Positions 37,622 to 46,620 of a stretch of 64,000 nucleotides of DNA are shown here, piece by piece (position 1 is the stretch's first letter; each line of letters opens with the position of its first letter). The position numbers and the translations under genes were made by a program. Under the pieces are notes generated by a model, which worked only from the letters and a program-made list of their open reading frames with translations, made no database searches and had not been told where the DNA came from. Source of the stretch: CAMAVH01 sp046297835. Its GTDB lineage: Bacteria > Pseudomonadota > Alphaproteobacteria > SMXQ01. Location of the stretch: the NCBI GenBank assembly GCA_046297835.1, contig JBKBHI010000009.1:62001-126000 (forward strand), read 5' to 3'.

Positions 37622-38245
37622 CTACGCCTCGCGACGCAAGCCCTTGGCGTTCAGCGCGTCGAGATAGAGCTGCCATAGATGCTCCTGACGCTCGCCGAGC
37701 TCGTGCAAATAGCCCCAGGAGAAAATGCCGGTGTCGTGCCCGTCGCCGAAAATGATGCGGATGGCGTAATTGCCGACCGGCTCGAGAGTGACGATGGAAA
37801 CGCCCTTCTTGCCCGCGACCGTGATCTGCTGGCCGGGGCCGTGGCCCATCACTTCGGCCGACGGCGAATGGACGCGCAGGAATTCGGCGGAGAATTGGTA
37901 GCTTTCGCCGTCGTCGAAATCGATCTCGATGAGATTGTCCTCGCGGCTCATGCGGATCTCTTCCGGCAGCGGGCCGTAATGATGCTGATGGTCGGCGCCG
38001 GGGCCGTGCTCGTGATGATGCGGGCCGCCGTGCGAATGCGCATGGCCGTGCGCGTGATCATGATCATGAGAATGGTCGTGGTCGTGATCGTGATCGTGGC
38101 CGTGCGCCTTATGATCGTGATCGTGATGATCGTGGGCGTGCCCATGGTCATGATCATGACCGTGGCCATGATCATGCGTGCGGCCATGGTGATGGGGCGT
38201 CGCGCCCGTCAGCTTCGTCAGCCAGCGGCGCAGGGCATCAATCAT
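37622..38245 (-). CDS. DUF971 protein with histidine-rich N-terminal extension
   Basis: A 207-residue protein. Residues 18-89 contain 35 histidines, mostly as HD/HG/HA dipeptides (for example HDHGHGHDHDHGHAHDHHDH). Residues ~95-195 are a DUF971/GBBH-like N-terminal domain (EIDFDDGESYQFSAEFLRVHSPSAEV; VGNYAIRIIFGDGHDTGIFSWGYLHEL), which is normally a complete ~110-residue protein. The extension resembles metal-storage tails of HypB, SlyD or ZIP proteins. An internal Met at residue 99 could give the plain form. Its start overlaps the Trm112 stop by eight bases. Function unknown; DUF971 proteins are often discussed with Fe-S cluster maturation. Confidence 0.87.
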   Translation of the reverse strand: MIDALRRWLTKLTGATPHHHGRTHDHGHGHDHDHGHAHDHHDHDHKAHGHDHDHDHDHSHDHDHAHGHAHSHGGPHHHEHGPGADHQHHYGPLPEEIRMSREDNLIEIDFDDGESYQFSAEFLRVHSPSAEVMGHGPGQQITVAGKKGVSIVTLEPVGNYAIRIIFGDGHDTGIFSWGYLHELGERQEHLWQLYLDALNAKGLRREA

Positions 38246-38450
38246 CCAAGCGCCTCGCTTCGTCGGGCAGCATGATCGGAATGCCGTCGCGGATCGGGAA
38301 GGCGAGGCCGGCGCTTTCGCTGATCAATTCCTGCGCCGCGGCGTCGTAGCGCAGCGGCCCCTTGGTCAGCGGGCAGACGAGAATCTCCAGCAGCTTGCGG
38401 TCGATTTCTTTGCGGTCGGCCCCGTCTTGGGGCGGCGGCGCGTCGTTCAT
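38238..38450 (-). CDS. Trm112/UPF0434 family protein
   Basis: A 70-residue protein. The core LLEILVCPLTKGPLRYDAAAQELISESAGLAFPIRDGIPIML is diagnostic for the YcaR/Trm112 family, which in bacteria is often linked to lipid A or tRNA methylation genes but has no firm role. Only one Cys of the zinc-knuckle remains, as is usual in bacteria. It is downstream of the Lon-domain gene by nine bases. Confidence 0.93.
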   Translation of the reverse strand: MNDAPPPQDGADRKEIDRKLLEILVCPLTKGPLRYDAAAQELISESAGLAFPIRDGIPIMLPDEARRLDD

Positions 38451-38459
38451 CTGATTCCC

Positions 38460-39161
38460 CTAATGGCGCGTCGGCGTCGGCGGCGTGTCGTCGAAGCCGG
38501 CTTCGGCGCTGTCCGCGCCCATCTCGAGCAAGGCCGCGAGCGTGTGGCCGCAGGTGGCGATGTCCGCCGATTCCAGCAGCGCCTGCTTGTCGGTGGGATC
38601 GAACGGGCAGCTCATCGCCAGCGTCGTCACCAGCGCGCGGTCGTCGAGCTGGCGGATCGCGTCCCAATTGGCTTGCACGTGCTTGGCGCCGAAATAGCGC
38701 TCCAAGCCCTTCATGATGCGTTCGCGGTCGATGCGGGCATGGCTCGGGTCGCGCACGGTGCCGTAGATCTCGAGATCGTCCTTGTAGGGCAGGAAATTCG
38801 GCATGACGCGGCGATAGCCGTCCTTGAGGTCGACCTCGTCGCGCACGCGGAAGCGGATCAGGCCGTCGAGCACGATCTGGTAGCGGCCGTCCGGCGTCTC
38901 GGAAAAGCTGATGAGCCGTCCGGCGGTGCCGACCGTGAAAAGTTCGGGCCCGTTCGGACCATCGGCAAGCCCCGTCGGCTGGATCATGCCGATCAGGCGC
39001 GTCGGCGTCATGAGCGCGTCGCGCGTCATGGCGAGATAGCGCTTCTCGAAGACGTTGAGCGGCAGCTTGCCCTGCGGCAGCAGCAGCACGCCGGCGAGCG
39101 GAAACACCGGGATCAGGCCAGGCAGATCCTCGAATTTCGGGTCGAAGATGCCGCGCGCCAT
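38460..39161 (-). CDS. Lon protease N-terminal (substrate-binding) domain protein
   Basis: A 233-residue stand-alone LON domain without ATPase or protease parts. It begins FEDLPGLIPVFPLAGVLLLPQGKLPLNVFEKRYLAM, then IGMIQPTGLADGPNGPELFTVGTAGRLISFSETPDGRYQIVLDGLIRFRV, as in the alphaproteobacterial LonN family that travels with ybbN. Role is probably protein quality control. It lies 10 bases after ybbN on the same strand. Confidence 0.93.
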   Translation of the reverse strand: MARGIFDPKFEDLPGLIPVFPLAGVLLLPQGKLPLNVFEKRYLAMTRDALMTPTRLIGMIQPTGLADGPNGPELFTVGTAGRLISFSETPDGRYQIVLDGLIRFRVRDEVDLKDGYRRVMPNFLPYKDDLEIYGTVRDPSHARIDRERIMKGLERYFGAKHVQANWDAIRQLDDRALVTTLAMSCPFDPTDKQALLESADIATCGHTLAALLEMGADSAEAGFDDTPPTPTRH

Positions 39162-39171
39162 CGTGCCTCCC

Positions 39172-40230
39172 TTACGCGAACAGGATCGACGACAGGCGGC
39201 GGCGGCCGCTCTGCGACAATTCGTGCATGGGTCCGAGCGCCTCGAAGATTTTCACGAGCTGGGCGCGCGCCGCGCCCTCGTTCCAGTCGCGGCTTTTCTT
39301 GATGATGGCGAGCAGCTCGTCGATGGCGAGGTCGGGCTTGCCGGCGCCGAATTGGGCGACGGCGAGATCGAAGCGCGCCTGGTGGTCGGCCGGATCGGCG
39401 GCGACTTTGGCGGCGAGCTCGGCCAGTTCGCCGGACGCACCGGCGCTCTGCTCGGCCAGCTCGATGGCGGCGCGCACGGCGGCGATGGCGGCCGGCTCGG
39501 CCTTGTTCGGTTCGGGCGTGAAGGTCGCGAGCGTGGCTTTCGCCGCTTCGAGATCGCCGCTCGCCTGCTGATGCTTGGCGAGGCCGGCGATGGCCTCGAC
39601 GTTGGCGGCGTCCTGCGCCAGCACTTCGGCATAGATGGCGATGGCGGTCTCCAGATCGCCCGAGGCGGCCATCTCTTCGGCCTGCGCCATGGCTTCCTTC
39701 AAGCCTTCTTCCTCGGACGTCGGGCCGGCCAGCTTGGCGAGGCCGGCGACGAACTGGCGCAATTGGCTTTCCGGCAGCGCGCCGGCGAACCCGTCGACCG
39801 GGCGGCCGTCCTTGAAGGCGTAGACGGCCGGGATCGACTGGATGCGCATCTGCTGCGCCAGGTCTTGGTTCTCGTCGACGTTGATCTTGACCAGCCGAAC
39901 CTTGCCGTTCTGCTCGCGCACGACCTTTTCGAGCGCCGGGCCGAGCTGCTTGCAGGGGCCGCACCAGGGCGCCCAGAAATCGACGATGACCACCGGGCCG
40001 AACGAGGCGTCGATCACGTCGGCCATGAAGGTCGCGGTCGAGGAATCGACGATGACGTCGCCGCTCGGGGCCGTTGCCGCGCCAGGGACCGCGCCGAGCG
40101 CGCTGGCCAAACCCGCATTGGGGCCGCCGAAGCTGGCGCTCGCGGCCGGCCGCTGGGGCTGGCTGGCGGAGGGGGTGCCGGATGCGTTGGGTGCCGGTTG
40201 GGTGCCGGGCATGCCCGGAAAGCCTGCCAT
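39172..40230 (-). CDS. ybbN: Thioredoxin/TPR co-chaperone YbbN (CnoX)
   Basis: A 352-residue protein with an N-terminal disordered stretch and a thioredoxin domain (VVIVDFWAPWCGPCKQLGPAL, active CGPC; IQSIPAVYAFKDGRPVDGF with cis-Pro). A C-terminal TPR-like helical part follows (ETAIAIYAEVLAQDAANVEAIAGLAKHQQASGDLEAA). E. coli CnoX is a holdase that passes clients to GroEL/DnaK; the WCGPC form suggests that redox activity is kept here. First gene of a ybbN-lonN-trm112-DUF971 operon. Confidence 0.93.
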   Translation of the reverse strand: MAGFPGMPGTQPAPNASGTPSASQPQRPAASASFGGPNAGLASALGAVPGAATAPSGDVIVDSSTATFMADVIDASFGPVVIVDFWAPWCGPCKQLGPALEKVVREQNGKVRLVKINVDENQDLAQQMRIQSIPAVYAFKDGRPVDGFAGALPESQLRQFVAGLAKLAGPTSEEEGLKEAMAQAEEMAASGDLETAIAIYAEVLAQDAANVEAIAGLAKHQQASGDLEAAKATLATFTPEPNKAEPAAIAAVRAAIELAEQSAGASGELAELAAKVAADPADHQARFDLAVAQFGAGKPDLAIDELLAIIKKSRDWNEGAARAQLVKIFEALGPMHELSQSGRRRLSSILFA

Positions 40231-40487
40231 GATCTCTCTCGGTCATAGGGGATTGAAAGAATTGGCCTAATAAATGGCCCTTCCGGCCGCCCGCGGCAAG
40301 GGCCGAGCGCCGCAACCCTGGCTTTTTGCCCCGTCAGCCAGGGCCGGTCGGCAGGGTTGCAAAGCGGCCGGCTTTGAGTATTATCCCGGCCTCTCGCCGA
40401 CCCCCGCCGCGTAAATTCCAGAATTTGCCGGCTTTCCTGCGGACTTACGGCTCGCAGCGAACCCCTGGGGGACGGTGTTGCGCCAGA

Positions 40488-40562
<75 letters not shown>

Positions 40563-40621
40563 ATTTTCCACATTTTACCCGTTGCTCGAACCCTGGTTCG
40601 TGCGTCGCGGGCCTACGGGGC

Positions 40622-40647
40622 TTCGAATCCCTTCGCCCGCTCCAATT
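40622..40647 (+). repeat. Second copy of 26-base direct repeat (orphan tRNA-Gly 3' end)
   Basis: An exact duplicate of the tRNA-Gly 3' end without the rest of the tRNA. It cannot encode a tRNA on its own. It looks like an attachment-site scar left by an integrative element. Confidence 0.85.
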
Positions 40648-40806
40648 CTCCCGAATATTTTCCGCAGGCCGCGACTCGGCGGCCGGCCGGCGTTATATAA
40701 GCGCTGCCCGGCGGGCCGGGCGACGCGCAGGGCCGCGCGCGTGACAGAAGATCAAAGCGGCGACGACAGGGTGGGGCTCACCAGTGAAGCAGAACGTTGG
40801 AGCCTT

Positions 40807-41349
40807 ATGGACATCAGCAAGATCCCCGCGGGCGTCAATCCGCCGGACGACATCTACGCGGTCATCGAAATCCCGCAGGGCGGCCTGCCGGTAAAGTACG
40901 AGCTGGAGAAAAGCTCCGGCGCGCTGTTCGTCGACCGCTTCCTGCATACCTCCATGCAATATCCGGCCAATTACGGCTTCATGCCGCACACGCTGTCCGA
41001 GGACGGCGATCCGTGCGACGTGCTGGTCGTGAGCCAGACGCCCGTGGTGCCCGGCGCGGTGATCCGCTGCCGCCCGATCGGTGCGCTCAAGATGCAGGAC
41101 GAAGCGGGGCCCGACGAGAAGATCATCGCCGTGCCGGTCGACAAGCTGCACCCGTTCTATCGCGGCGTGAACAGCTATCTCGACTTGCCGGAGATCCTGC
41201 GCGACCAGATCGGCCACTTTTTCCAGCACTACAAGGATCTGGAAAAGGACAAATGGGTGACGATCGTCGAATGGGTCGGCCCGGAGGAGGCGAAAGCCCT
41301 GCTCAAGGCCGGCATGGAGCGCGCCGCCGAGAAGATCGCCGACAAGTGA
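40807..41349 (+). CDS. ppa: Inorganic pyrophosphatase (family I)
   Basis: A 180-residue soluble enzyme that hydrolyses PPi to two phosphates with Mg2+. Signatures: YELEKSSGALFVDRFLHTSMQYPANYGFMPHT, and EDGDPCDVLVVS with the catalytic Asp cluster, then DEKIIAVP and FFQHYKDLEKDKWVTIVEW. ATG 40807 fits the family start MDISKIPAGVNPPDDIYAVIEIP. The in-frame reading begins further upstream but the additional part overlaps the tRNA scar and is not coding. Confidence 0.97.
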   Translation: MDISKIPAGVNPPDDIYAVIEIPQGGLPVKYELEKSSGALFVDRFLHTSMQYPANYGFMPHTLSEDGDPCDVLVVSQTPVVPGAVIRCRPIGALKMQDEAGPDEKIIAVPVDKLHPFYRGVNSYLDLPEILRDQIGHFFQHYKDLEKDKWVTIVEWVGPEEAKALLKAGMERAAEKIADK

Positions 41350-41423
41350 GGGGCGCGGGCCGGCGACGCGTCGAGAAACCGCGCCGCTGGCTCTCCCGTC
41401 GCCATTTGGCGTAGCATGGCGGC

Positions 41424-42002
41424 ATGACAGGAACATTCGCCCCCGGCGACCGCGTCCGCGCCAAGGATGGCCGCGCCTATATCGTCGACGAGGTCGAGGA
41501 CGGCACGGTCTATTGCCGCAGCGACGGCGGCGCGGAAACCGAATTCGCCGCTTCGTCGTTGCTTAGCGAGGCCGACTGGGCGGCGAAATCCGACGGCCGG
41601 CGCGACCAGTTCTACAGCCGCCTGAAACAGTCCAAAGCCTACGTCCAGGCGATGGGCGCGTCGAAGGACGAGGCCGGCGCGACCGCGACCTTGCAGAAGA
41701 TCGAGCGTCTGTCCCCCGGCCTCACCGATTACGCCGCCTTCGCCGCCGCGCTGCGCGCGCTCGACGAGACCGGCGATGCGGCCCTCGCCGACGATCTTTC
41801 GGTGAAGAAATTGCGCGCCGCGTTCGATGGCGCGCCCGCCGCTGCGCGGCTCGGCCTGATGGCGCATCTGCTCGGCATGCCGCCGGCGGCCTTGCTCGAC
41901 GCCGGCCGGCTCGGCGACAATCTGATGCGCGCGCTGATCGAGAAGGGCCTGGCCTCGCAAATGGCCGCGTTCGACGAGTTCCTCGACAGGCCGCGCCGTT
42001 AG
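41424..42002 (+). CDS. Hypothetical protein with SH3-like N-terminus
   Basis: A 192-residue soluble protein. The first ~45 residues (FAPGDRVRAKDGRAYIVDEVEDGTVYCRSDGGAETEFAASSLL) look like a small beta-barrel of the KOW/SH3 type. The remainder is helical (RRDQFYSRLKQSKAYVQAM; YAAFAAALRALDETGDAALADDLSV). No family is recognised. It precedes a UPF0178 gene by eight bases, so the two are likely co-transcribed. Confidence 0.75.
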   Translation: MTGTFAPGDRVRAKDGRAYIVDEVEDGTVYCRSDGGAETEFAASSLLSEADWAAKSDGRRDQFYSRLKQSKAYVQAMGASKDEAGATATLQKIERLSPGLTDYAAFAAALRALDETGDAALADDLSVKKLRAAFDGAPAAARLGLMAHLLGMPPAALLDAGRLGDNLMRALIEKGLASQMAAFDEFLDRPRR

Positions 42003-42010
42003 TTCCGCAA

Positions 42011-42466
42011 ATGGTCGAAATCTACGTCGATGCCGACGCCTGTCCGGTGCGCGAGGAGGTCTATCGCGTCGCCGACCGTTTGGGGCTGCAAGTCTATATC
42101 GTCTCGAACGGTTCGCGGCCGATCCCGCCGGCGCGGCGCGCGCACGTGCGGATGGTGACGGTCGAGGCGGGCGCGGATAAAGCCGACGACTGGATCGCCG
42201 AGCGCGTCACCGACAAAGACGTCTGCGTCACCGCCGACATTCCGCTCGCCGCGCGCTGTTTGGAAAAGAACGCGCGCGCGCTCGCGCCGAACGGGAAGCT
42301 CTGGACGGCGGACAATATCGGCGGCGCGCTGGCCGGCCGCGAATTGTCGCGCCACTTGCGCGAACTGGGCGCGACAGGCGGCGGACCGCCGCCGTTCTCG
42401 AAGCAAGACCGCTCTAAGTTCCTCAGCGCGCTGGACACGCTTGTGCAACAGGCCTTGCGCGCTTGA
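42011..42466 (+). CDS. UPF0178 (YaiI/YqxD) family protein
   Basis: A 151-residue PIN-like protein. It begins with VEIYVDADACPVREEVYRVADRLGL and contains VEAGADKADDWIAERVTDKDVCVTADIPLAARCLEKNARALAPNG, both diagnostic. The acidic residues DAD...D resemble a nuclease pocket, but no activity is established. Start ATG 42011. Confidence 0.94.
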   Translation: MVEIYVDADACPVREEVYRVADRLGLQVYIVSNGSRPIPPARRAHVRMVTVEAGADKADDWIAERVTDKDVCVTADIPLAARCLEKNARALAPNGKLWTADNIGGALAGRELSRHLRELGATGGGPPPFSKQDRSKFLSALDTLVQQALRA

Positions 42467-42513
42467 AGCGCGACGCGGCGGACCTTTTCGCCGCGCCGGA
42501 CGTTGGCTGAGCC

Positions 42514-43422
42514 ATGACCTCCTCCATCGTCACCGATCCCGTCACCGATCCCATCGCGCTTTCCGTCGGCTGCGAGTTGCGCTTCCATCCGCGCGGCGAC
42601 GGCGTGATCGTGTTGCAGATCGAAGCGGCGCGCCTGCCCGCGCAGATCATCCGTCAAGAGCGCTTGCGCGTGTCGGCCGGCAATGCCGGACCGCTGATCG
42701 CCGCCGAATCTTGGGTCGCGCCGGACGGCAACCGTATGATCCGCGTCGCGCCGCCGCATGGGGGTTTTCCCTCGGAACTGTCCATCGTCTATGCCGCCGA
42801 AGTCGAGCCAGCCGTGCTGTCGCATGATCCGGCGACGGTGGACGAGACGCCATTGGCCGATCTGCCTTTGGCCGCGCAGACCTATCTGCTGCCAAGCCGC
42901 TATTGCCAGTCGGACAAGCTGCACCGGCTTGCCGCGCAGGAATTCGGGGGCCTCGCTCCGGGCCACGGCCGGGTGACGGCGATCTGCAACTGGATTTACG
43001 AGAAGCTCGAATATCAGCGCGGCAGCAGCGACGCCCACACCACGGTTCACGACACGCTGGTGTCGCGCGTCGGGGTCTGTCGCGATTTCGCCCATCTCGG
43101 CATCGCGCTGTGCCGCGCGCTCGGCATTCCGGCGCGGTTCGTCAGCGCTTACGCCGCCGGCTTGCAGCCGCCGGATTTTCACGCCGTGTTCGAGGCCTAT
43201 CTCGCCGGCCGCTGGTATCTGTTCGACCCGACGCGACAAGCTTCGCTCGACCGCATCGCGCGCATCGGCATCGGGCGAGATGCGGCCGACGTTTCCTTCG
43301 CCACGATCTACGGGAATATCATCCCGGCCAAACCGGCGGTGAAGGCGAGAGCGGAAAACGCGCATGGCGATGCCGCGCGCGCGCCCTTGACGCTGCGGGC
43401 CGTCAGCCTTTCCGAAGTTTAG
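42514..43422 (+). CDS. Transglutaminase-like (papain-fold) domain protein
   Basis: A 302-residue protein. The N-terminal ~150 residues are the beta-rich region found in bacterial transglutaminase-like proteins (VGCELRFHPRGDGVIVLQIEAARLP). The C-terminal core carries the Cys-His-Asp triad: SRVGVCRDFAHLGIALCRALGIPARFVSAYAAG, PPDFHAVFEAYLAGRWYLFDPT. Members act as cysteine peptidases or amide-forming enzymes; substrate unknown. No signal peptide, so cytoplasmic. Confidence 0.9.
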   Translation: MTSSIVTDPVTDPIALSVGCELRFHPRGDGVIVLQIEAARLPAQIIRQERLRVSAGNAGPLIAAESWVAPDGNRMIRVAPPHGGFPSELSIVYAAEVEPAVLSHDPATVDETPLADLPLAAQTYLLPSRYCQSDKLHRLAAQEFGGLAPGHGRVTAICNWIYEKLEYQRGSSDAHTTVHDTLVSRVGVCRDFAHLGIALCRALGIPARFVSAYAAGLQPPDFHAVFEAYLAGRWYLFDPTRQASLDRIARIGIGRDAADVSFATIYGNIIPAKPAVKARAENAHGDAARAPLTLRAVSLSEV

Positions 43423-43438
43423 CCGCCAGCGCTTGCGC

Positions 43439-45130
43439 CTAAACGCCGTGGCCCACGAGCTTGGCGATCTGGCTCGCCAGCTGGTTCTGCTTATAAGGCT
43501 TGGCCAGGCGCGGCAGTTCGATGGCCGGCGCGTCCGGCAGTTCGGCGTAGCCGGTAGCGAGCAGGATCGGCAGGCCGGGGCGCATGTCGCGCGCAAGCAC
43601 GGCGAGTTGCATGCCCGTCATGCCGGGCATCGAATGGTCGGTGATCATCAGGTCGAACGGTCGATCGTCGCCGAGAATCTTCAACGCCTCGTCGCCTGAA
43701 TGGGCTTCCGTCACGTCATGGCCGAGATCGTCGAGCATGTCGACGGTGCTCATGGCGATCAGCAGGTCGTCATCGACCACGAGAACGCGCAGCCGCCGGT
43801 CCGCCGCCGCCATGGGTGCGGCGGCGCTCTCGGGCCGCGCCGCGGCTTGCCGGGTCGCCGGCAGCCAAAGCTCGGCGCGGGTGCCCTTGCCGGGCTCGCT
43901 GGACAGGCGCAACGCGCCCCGCAGCTGCACGGCGAGGCCGTGCGCCATCGACAGGCCGAGGCCGGTCCCCTTGCCGAGCTCCTTGGTCGAGAAGAACGGC
44001 TCGATGGCCTTGGCGAGCGTTTCGCGGTCCATGCCGATCCCGGTGTCGCTGACGCTGAGACGCAGATAGGCGCCGGGCGCCATGTCGTTCGCGTCCTCGA
44101 CCTCTTGGGCGTCGAGGCGGATCGTCAGCGCTCCGCCGCCCGGCATGGCGTCGCGCGCGTTGACCACGAGATTGAGCAGCGCGGCTTCGACTTGGTTGGC
44201 GTCGATCATCGCGTTGGGCAGCCCCTCGGCCAACTCGAAACGCAGCTCGATGCCGGGCGTCAGCGAGCGGTCCAGCAGCGGCTTGATGTCGCGAATCAGA
44301 TCGGCGATGTCGACCGGCTTCGTCGCCAAATCCTGCTTGCGGGCGAAGGCGAGCAGGCGCTGGGTCAAGGCGGCGCCGCGCTGCGCGCCTTGCAGCGCGC
44401 CGTCGACCAGCCGGGTGAGCCGCTCGTCCTCGGGCATCCGCTTGCGCAGGAGATCGAGATTGCCGATCACCGCCATCAACAGGTTGTTGAAGTCGTGCGC
44501 CACGCCGCCGGTGAGCTGGCCGATGGTTTCGAGTTTTTGCGCGTGACGCAATTGCTCCTCGGCGCGGGCGCGCACCGCCATCTGCTCGACGACCTGGGCA
44601 TGCGCGCGCTCGAGCTCGGCGGCGCGCTCGCGCACGCGCCCTTCGAGCGTTTCGGCGAGATTGCGCAGCCGCTCGTCGTTCTCGCGCAAGTCTTCGAGCA
44701 ACGCGCGCGCCTCATATTGCCGGCGGCGGCCCTTCAAGGCCGAACGCGCCAGGCTGGCGAAGGTTGTCGGATGGAACGGCCGCTCGAGGAAGCTCACGTT
44801 GCCCAGCGTCTCCGACAGGCGCGCCGCCGTCGGGTTGCGCTCGACGCCGCCGCCGTGCGTGGTCAGCAGGATGAAGGGCAGGTCGGACCAGGCCGGCTGG
44901 CCGGCGATCCAGGAGGCGAGAAAGCGCAAATCGGCGGCGCGCGTCGCCTCTTCCGTCAGCACCACGAACCAGACGTCGGCGGACAATTGCCGTTGCAGAT
45001 CCGCGAGGTCGCGGCAATTGGCGGCGACGATGCCGATCTCCTTGAGCAGGGCTTGGGCGACCGCGCCGTCGCGCCCGTTAGGCGCGAGCACCAGGGCGTG
45101 GGGCTGCTCGAAGGCGGCGAGAGCGCTCAC
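43439..45130 (-). CDS. Hybrid sensor histidine kinase, downstream partner of KaiC-like ATPase
   Basis: A 563-residue soluble kinase. Residues ~10-130 form a receiver-like domain without a clear phosphoacceptor Asp (pseudo-receiver). A coiled coil (~150-205, LEGRVRERAAELERAHAQVVEQ) links it to HisKA (IGQLTGGVAHDFNNLLMAVIGNLDLL, phospho-His), then HATPase (LLNLVVNARDAMPGGG; DTGIGMDRET; GKGTGLGLSMAHG). A true C-terminal receiver follows (VLVVDDDLLIAMS; Asp in DLMITDHSMPGM; Lys in RLAKPYKQN). No membrane segments. Its start overlaps the KaiC-like gene's stop by four bases. Confidence 0.92.
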   Translation of the reverse strand: MSALAAFEQPHALVLAPNGRDGAVAQALLKEIGIVAANCRDLADLQRQLSADVWFVVLTEEATRAADLRFLASWIAGQPAWSDLPFILLTTHGGGVERNPTAARLSETLGNVSFLERPFHPTTFASLARSALKGRRRQYEARALLEDLRENDERLRNLAETLEGRVRERAAELERAHAQVVEQMAVRARAEEQLRHAQKLETIGQLTGGVAHDFNNLLMAVIGNLDLLRKRMPEDERLTRLVDGALQGAQRGAALTQRLLAFARKQDLATKPVDIADLIRDIKPLLDRSLTPGIELRFELAEGLPNAMIDANQVEAALLNLVVNARDAMPGGGALTIRLDAQEVEDANDMAPGAYLRLSVSDTGIGMDRETLAKAIEPFFSTKELGKGTGLGLSMAHGLAVQLRGALRLSSEPGKGTRAELWLPATRQAAARPESAAAPMAAADRRLRVLVVDDDLLIAMSTVDMLDDLGHDVTEAHSGDEALKILGDDRPFDLMITDHSMPGMTGMQLAVLARDMRPGLPILLATGYAELPDAPAIELPRLAKPYKQNQLASQIAKLVGHGV

Positions 45131-46620
45131 GGCTCTGTCGCGAGTATGCCGCCGGCCGGTTCGCCGACATAAATTGGAACCCCGCGTAACACGCCCTGGA
45201 ACTGCTTGAGCGGCTCGCCGATGATGAGGCCGCTTCGGCCGATGCGGAATTCGCGAATGCTGTCTTCATGGCGTCCAGCGCGTTTCTTCACCACCGACAC
45301 CGCGCGCTTCACTTGGCCGAGCGCCTCGAAGAAACGTAGCAATATCACGGTATCGGCGAGATAAGTGACATCGACCGGCGTTCGCATGTCGCCGACCAGG
45401 CCGTGTTGAGCCACGGTCATGAAGGTCGCCGCGCCTTGTCGGTTGAGATATTGCAGCAGCTCGTGGATGTGCAGGATGAGCGAATTCTCTTCCGGCATGG
45501 CGGCGCGATAGCCGTTGAGGCTGTCGATAATCACCGTTTTGGCTTGCGCCCCGTCCACCAGTTCGCGCACGCGATGGACGAACTCCCCCGGGGTCAATTC
45601 GGCGGCGTCGACTTGCTCGATGATGAGCTTGCCCTCGTCGCGCAGTTTTTCGAGATCGATGCCCATCTCTTTCATGCGGTCGAACATCAGCGTCAGCTCC
45701 TCGTCGAACTCGAAGAGCGCCGCCCGCTCGCCGCGCGCGATGGCGGCCAGCGCGAACTGCAAGGCGTAAAGGGTCTTGCCGGTGCCAGCGGGACCGATCA
45801 ACAGCGTGCTCGATCCGGTCTCGACGCCGCCGCCGAGCAGGCTGTCGAGCTGGGGAATGCCGCTCTTGATCTGCTCGCGTTTGTAGCCGGTCTTATGCTC
45901 GAGAGCGACGAGGCGCGGAAAGACGGCGAGCCCGCCGGTCTGGATGGCGAAGTCGTGGTAGCCGCCGCGGAACGACTGGCCGCGATATTTCACCACGCGT
46001 AGGCGGCGGCGCTGGGCGCCGTAGTCCGGCGCCTTCTCCTCGAGCCGGATCACGCCGTGGACGATGCTGTGCAGCGTGCGGTCGCCCACATCGCTTGTCA
46101 TGTCGTCGAGCATCAGCACCGTCGCGCCCTGTTTGGCGAAATAATGTTTGAGGGCGAGGATCTGACGGCGATAGCGCAGCGAGCCCTGTGCCAGCAGGCG
46201 GATTTCCGAAAGGCTGTCGAGCACGACGCGCTGGGCCTTGAAGCGGTCGATCGCCTCGAAAATCAGCTTGGTGGTCTCGCCGAGCTCGAGGTCGGATGAA
46301 TAGAGCAGGCTTTGCTGCTGCTCGGCGTCGAGCAGACTTTCTGGCGGCGTCAGTTCGAAGATCTGAAGGTTCTGGCCGAGCGTCCAGCCGTGGGACGCCG
46401 CGCCGCTGCGCAATTCGCGCTCGGTTTCCGACAGGGTGATGTAGATGCCTTTCTCGCCGTTCCTCGCGCCTTCGAGAAGGAACTGGAGGGCGAGAGTGGT
46501 CTTGCCGGTGCCGGGATCGCCTTCGACCAGATAGCTATGGCTGCGCGCGAAGCCGCCGCGCAGAATATCGTCCAGCCCGGCGATGCCGGTGCCGGCTTTG
46601 GTCTCGGTCGTTTTCGTCAT
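45127..46620 (-). CDS. KaiC-like tandem RecA-fold ATPase
   Basis: A 497-residue protein with two KaiC domains. Walker A is EGDPGTGKTT (residues 33-42) in the first and GPAGTGKT (276-283) in the second. Paired Glu motifs lie in ITLSETERELR and FEFDEELTLM, and LKHYFAKQGATVLMLDDMTSD and YRGQSFRGGYHDFAIQTGGLAVFPRL are typical of KaiC. No kaiA or kaiB is present in the window, so a cyanobacterial-type clock is not implied. I start at 46620 (MTKTTETKAGTGIAGLDDIL). Coupling to a histidine kinase suggests that it feeds into phosphorelay output. Confidence 0.93.
   Translation of the reverse strand: MTKTTETKAGTGIAGLDDILRGGFARSHSYLVEGDPGTGKTTLALQFLLEGARNGEKGIYITLSETERELRSGAASHGWTLGQNLQIFELTPPESLLDAEQQQSLLYSSDLELGETTKLIFEAIDRFKAQRVVLDSLSEIRLLAQGSLRYRRQILALKHYFAKQGATVLMLDDMTSDVGDRTLHSIVHGVIRLEEKAPDYGAQRRRLRVVKYRGQSFRGGYHDFAIQTGGLAVFPRLVALEHKTGYKREQIKSGIPQLDSLLGGGVETGSSTLLIGPAGTGKTLYALQFALAAIARGERAALFEFDEELTLMFDRMKEMGIDLEKLRDEGKLIIEQVDAAELTPGEFVHRVRELVDGAQAKTVIIDSLNGYRAAMPEENSLILHIHELLQYLNRQGAATFMTVAQHGLVGDMRTPVDVTYLADTVILLRFFEALGQVKRAVSVVKKRAGRHEDSIREFRIGRSGLIIGEPLKQFQGVLRGVPIYVGEPAGGILATEP

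Noticed and set aside
37975..38200. Repeat array resembling CRISPR or a VNTR
   Set aside because: The repetitive bases are His/Asp/Gly codons in the tail of the DUF971 gene; there are no regular spacers.
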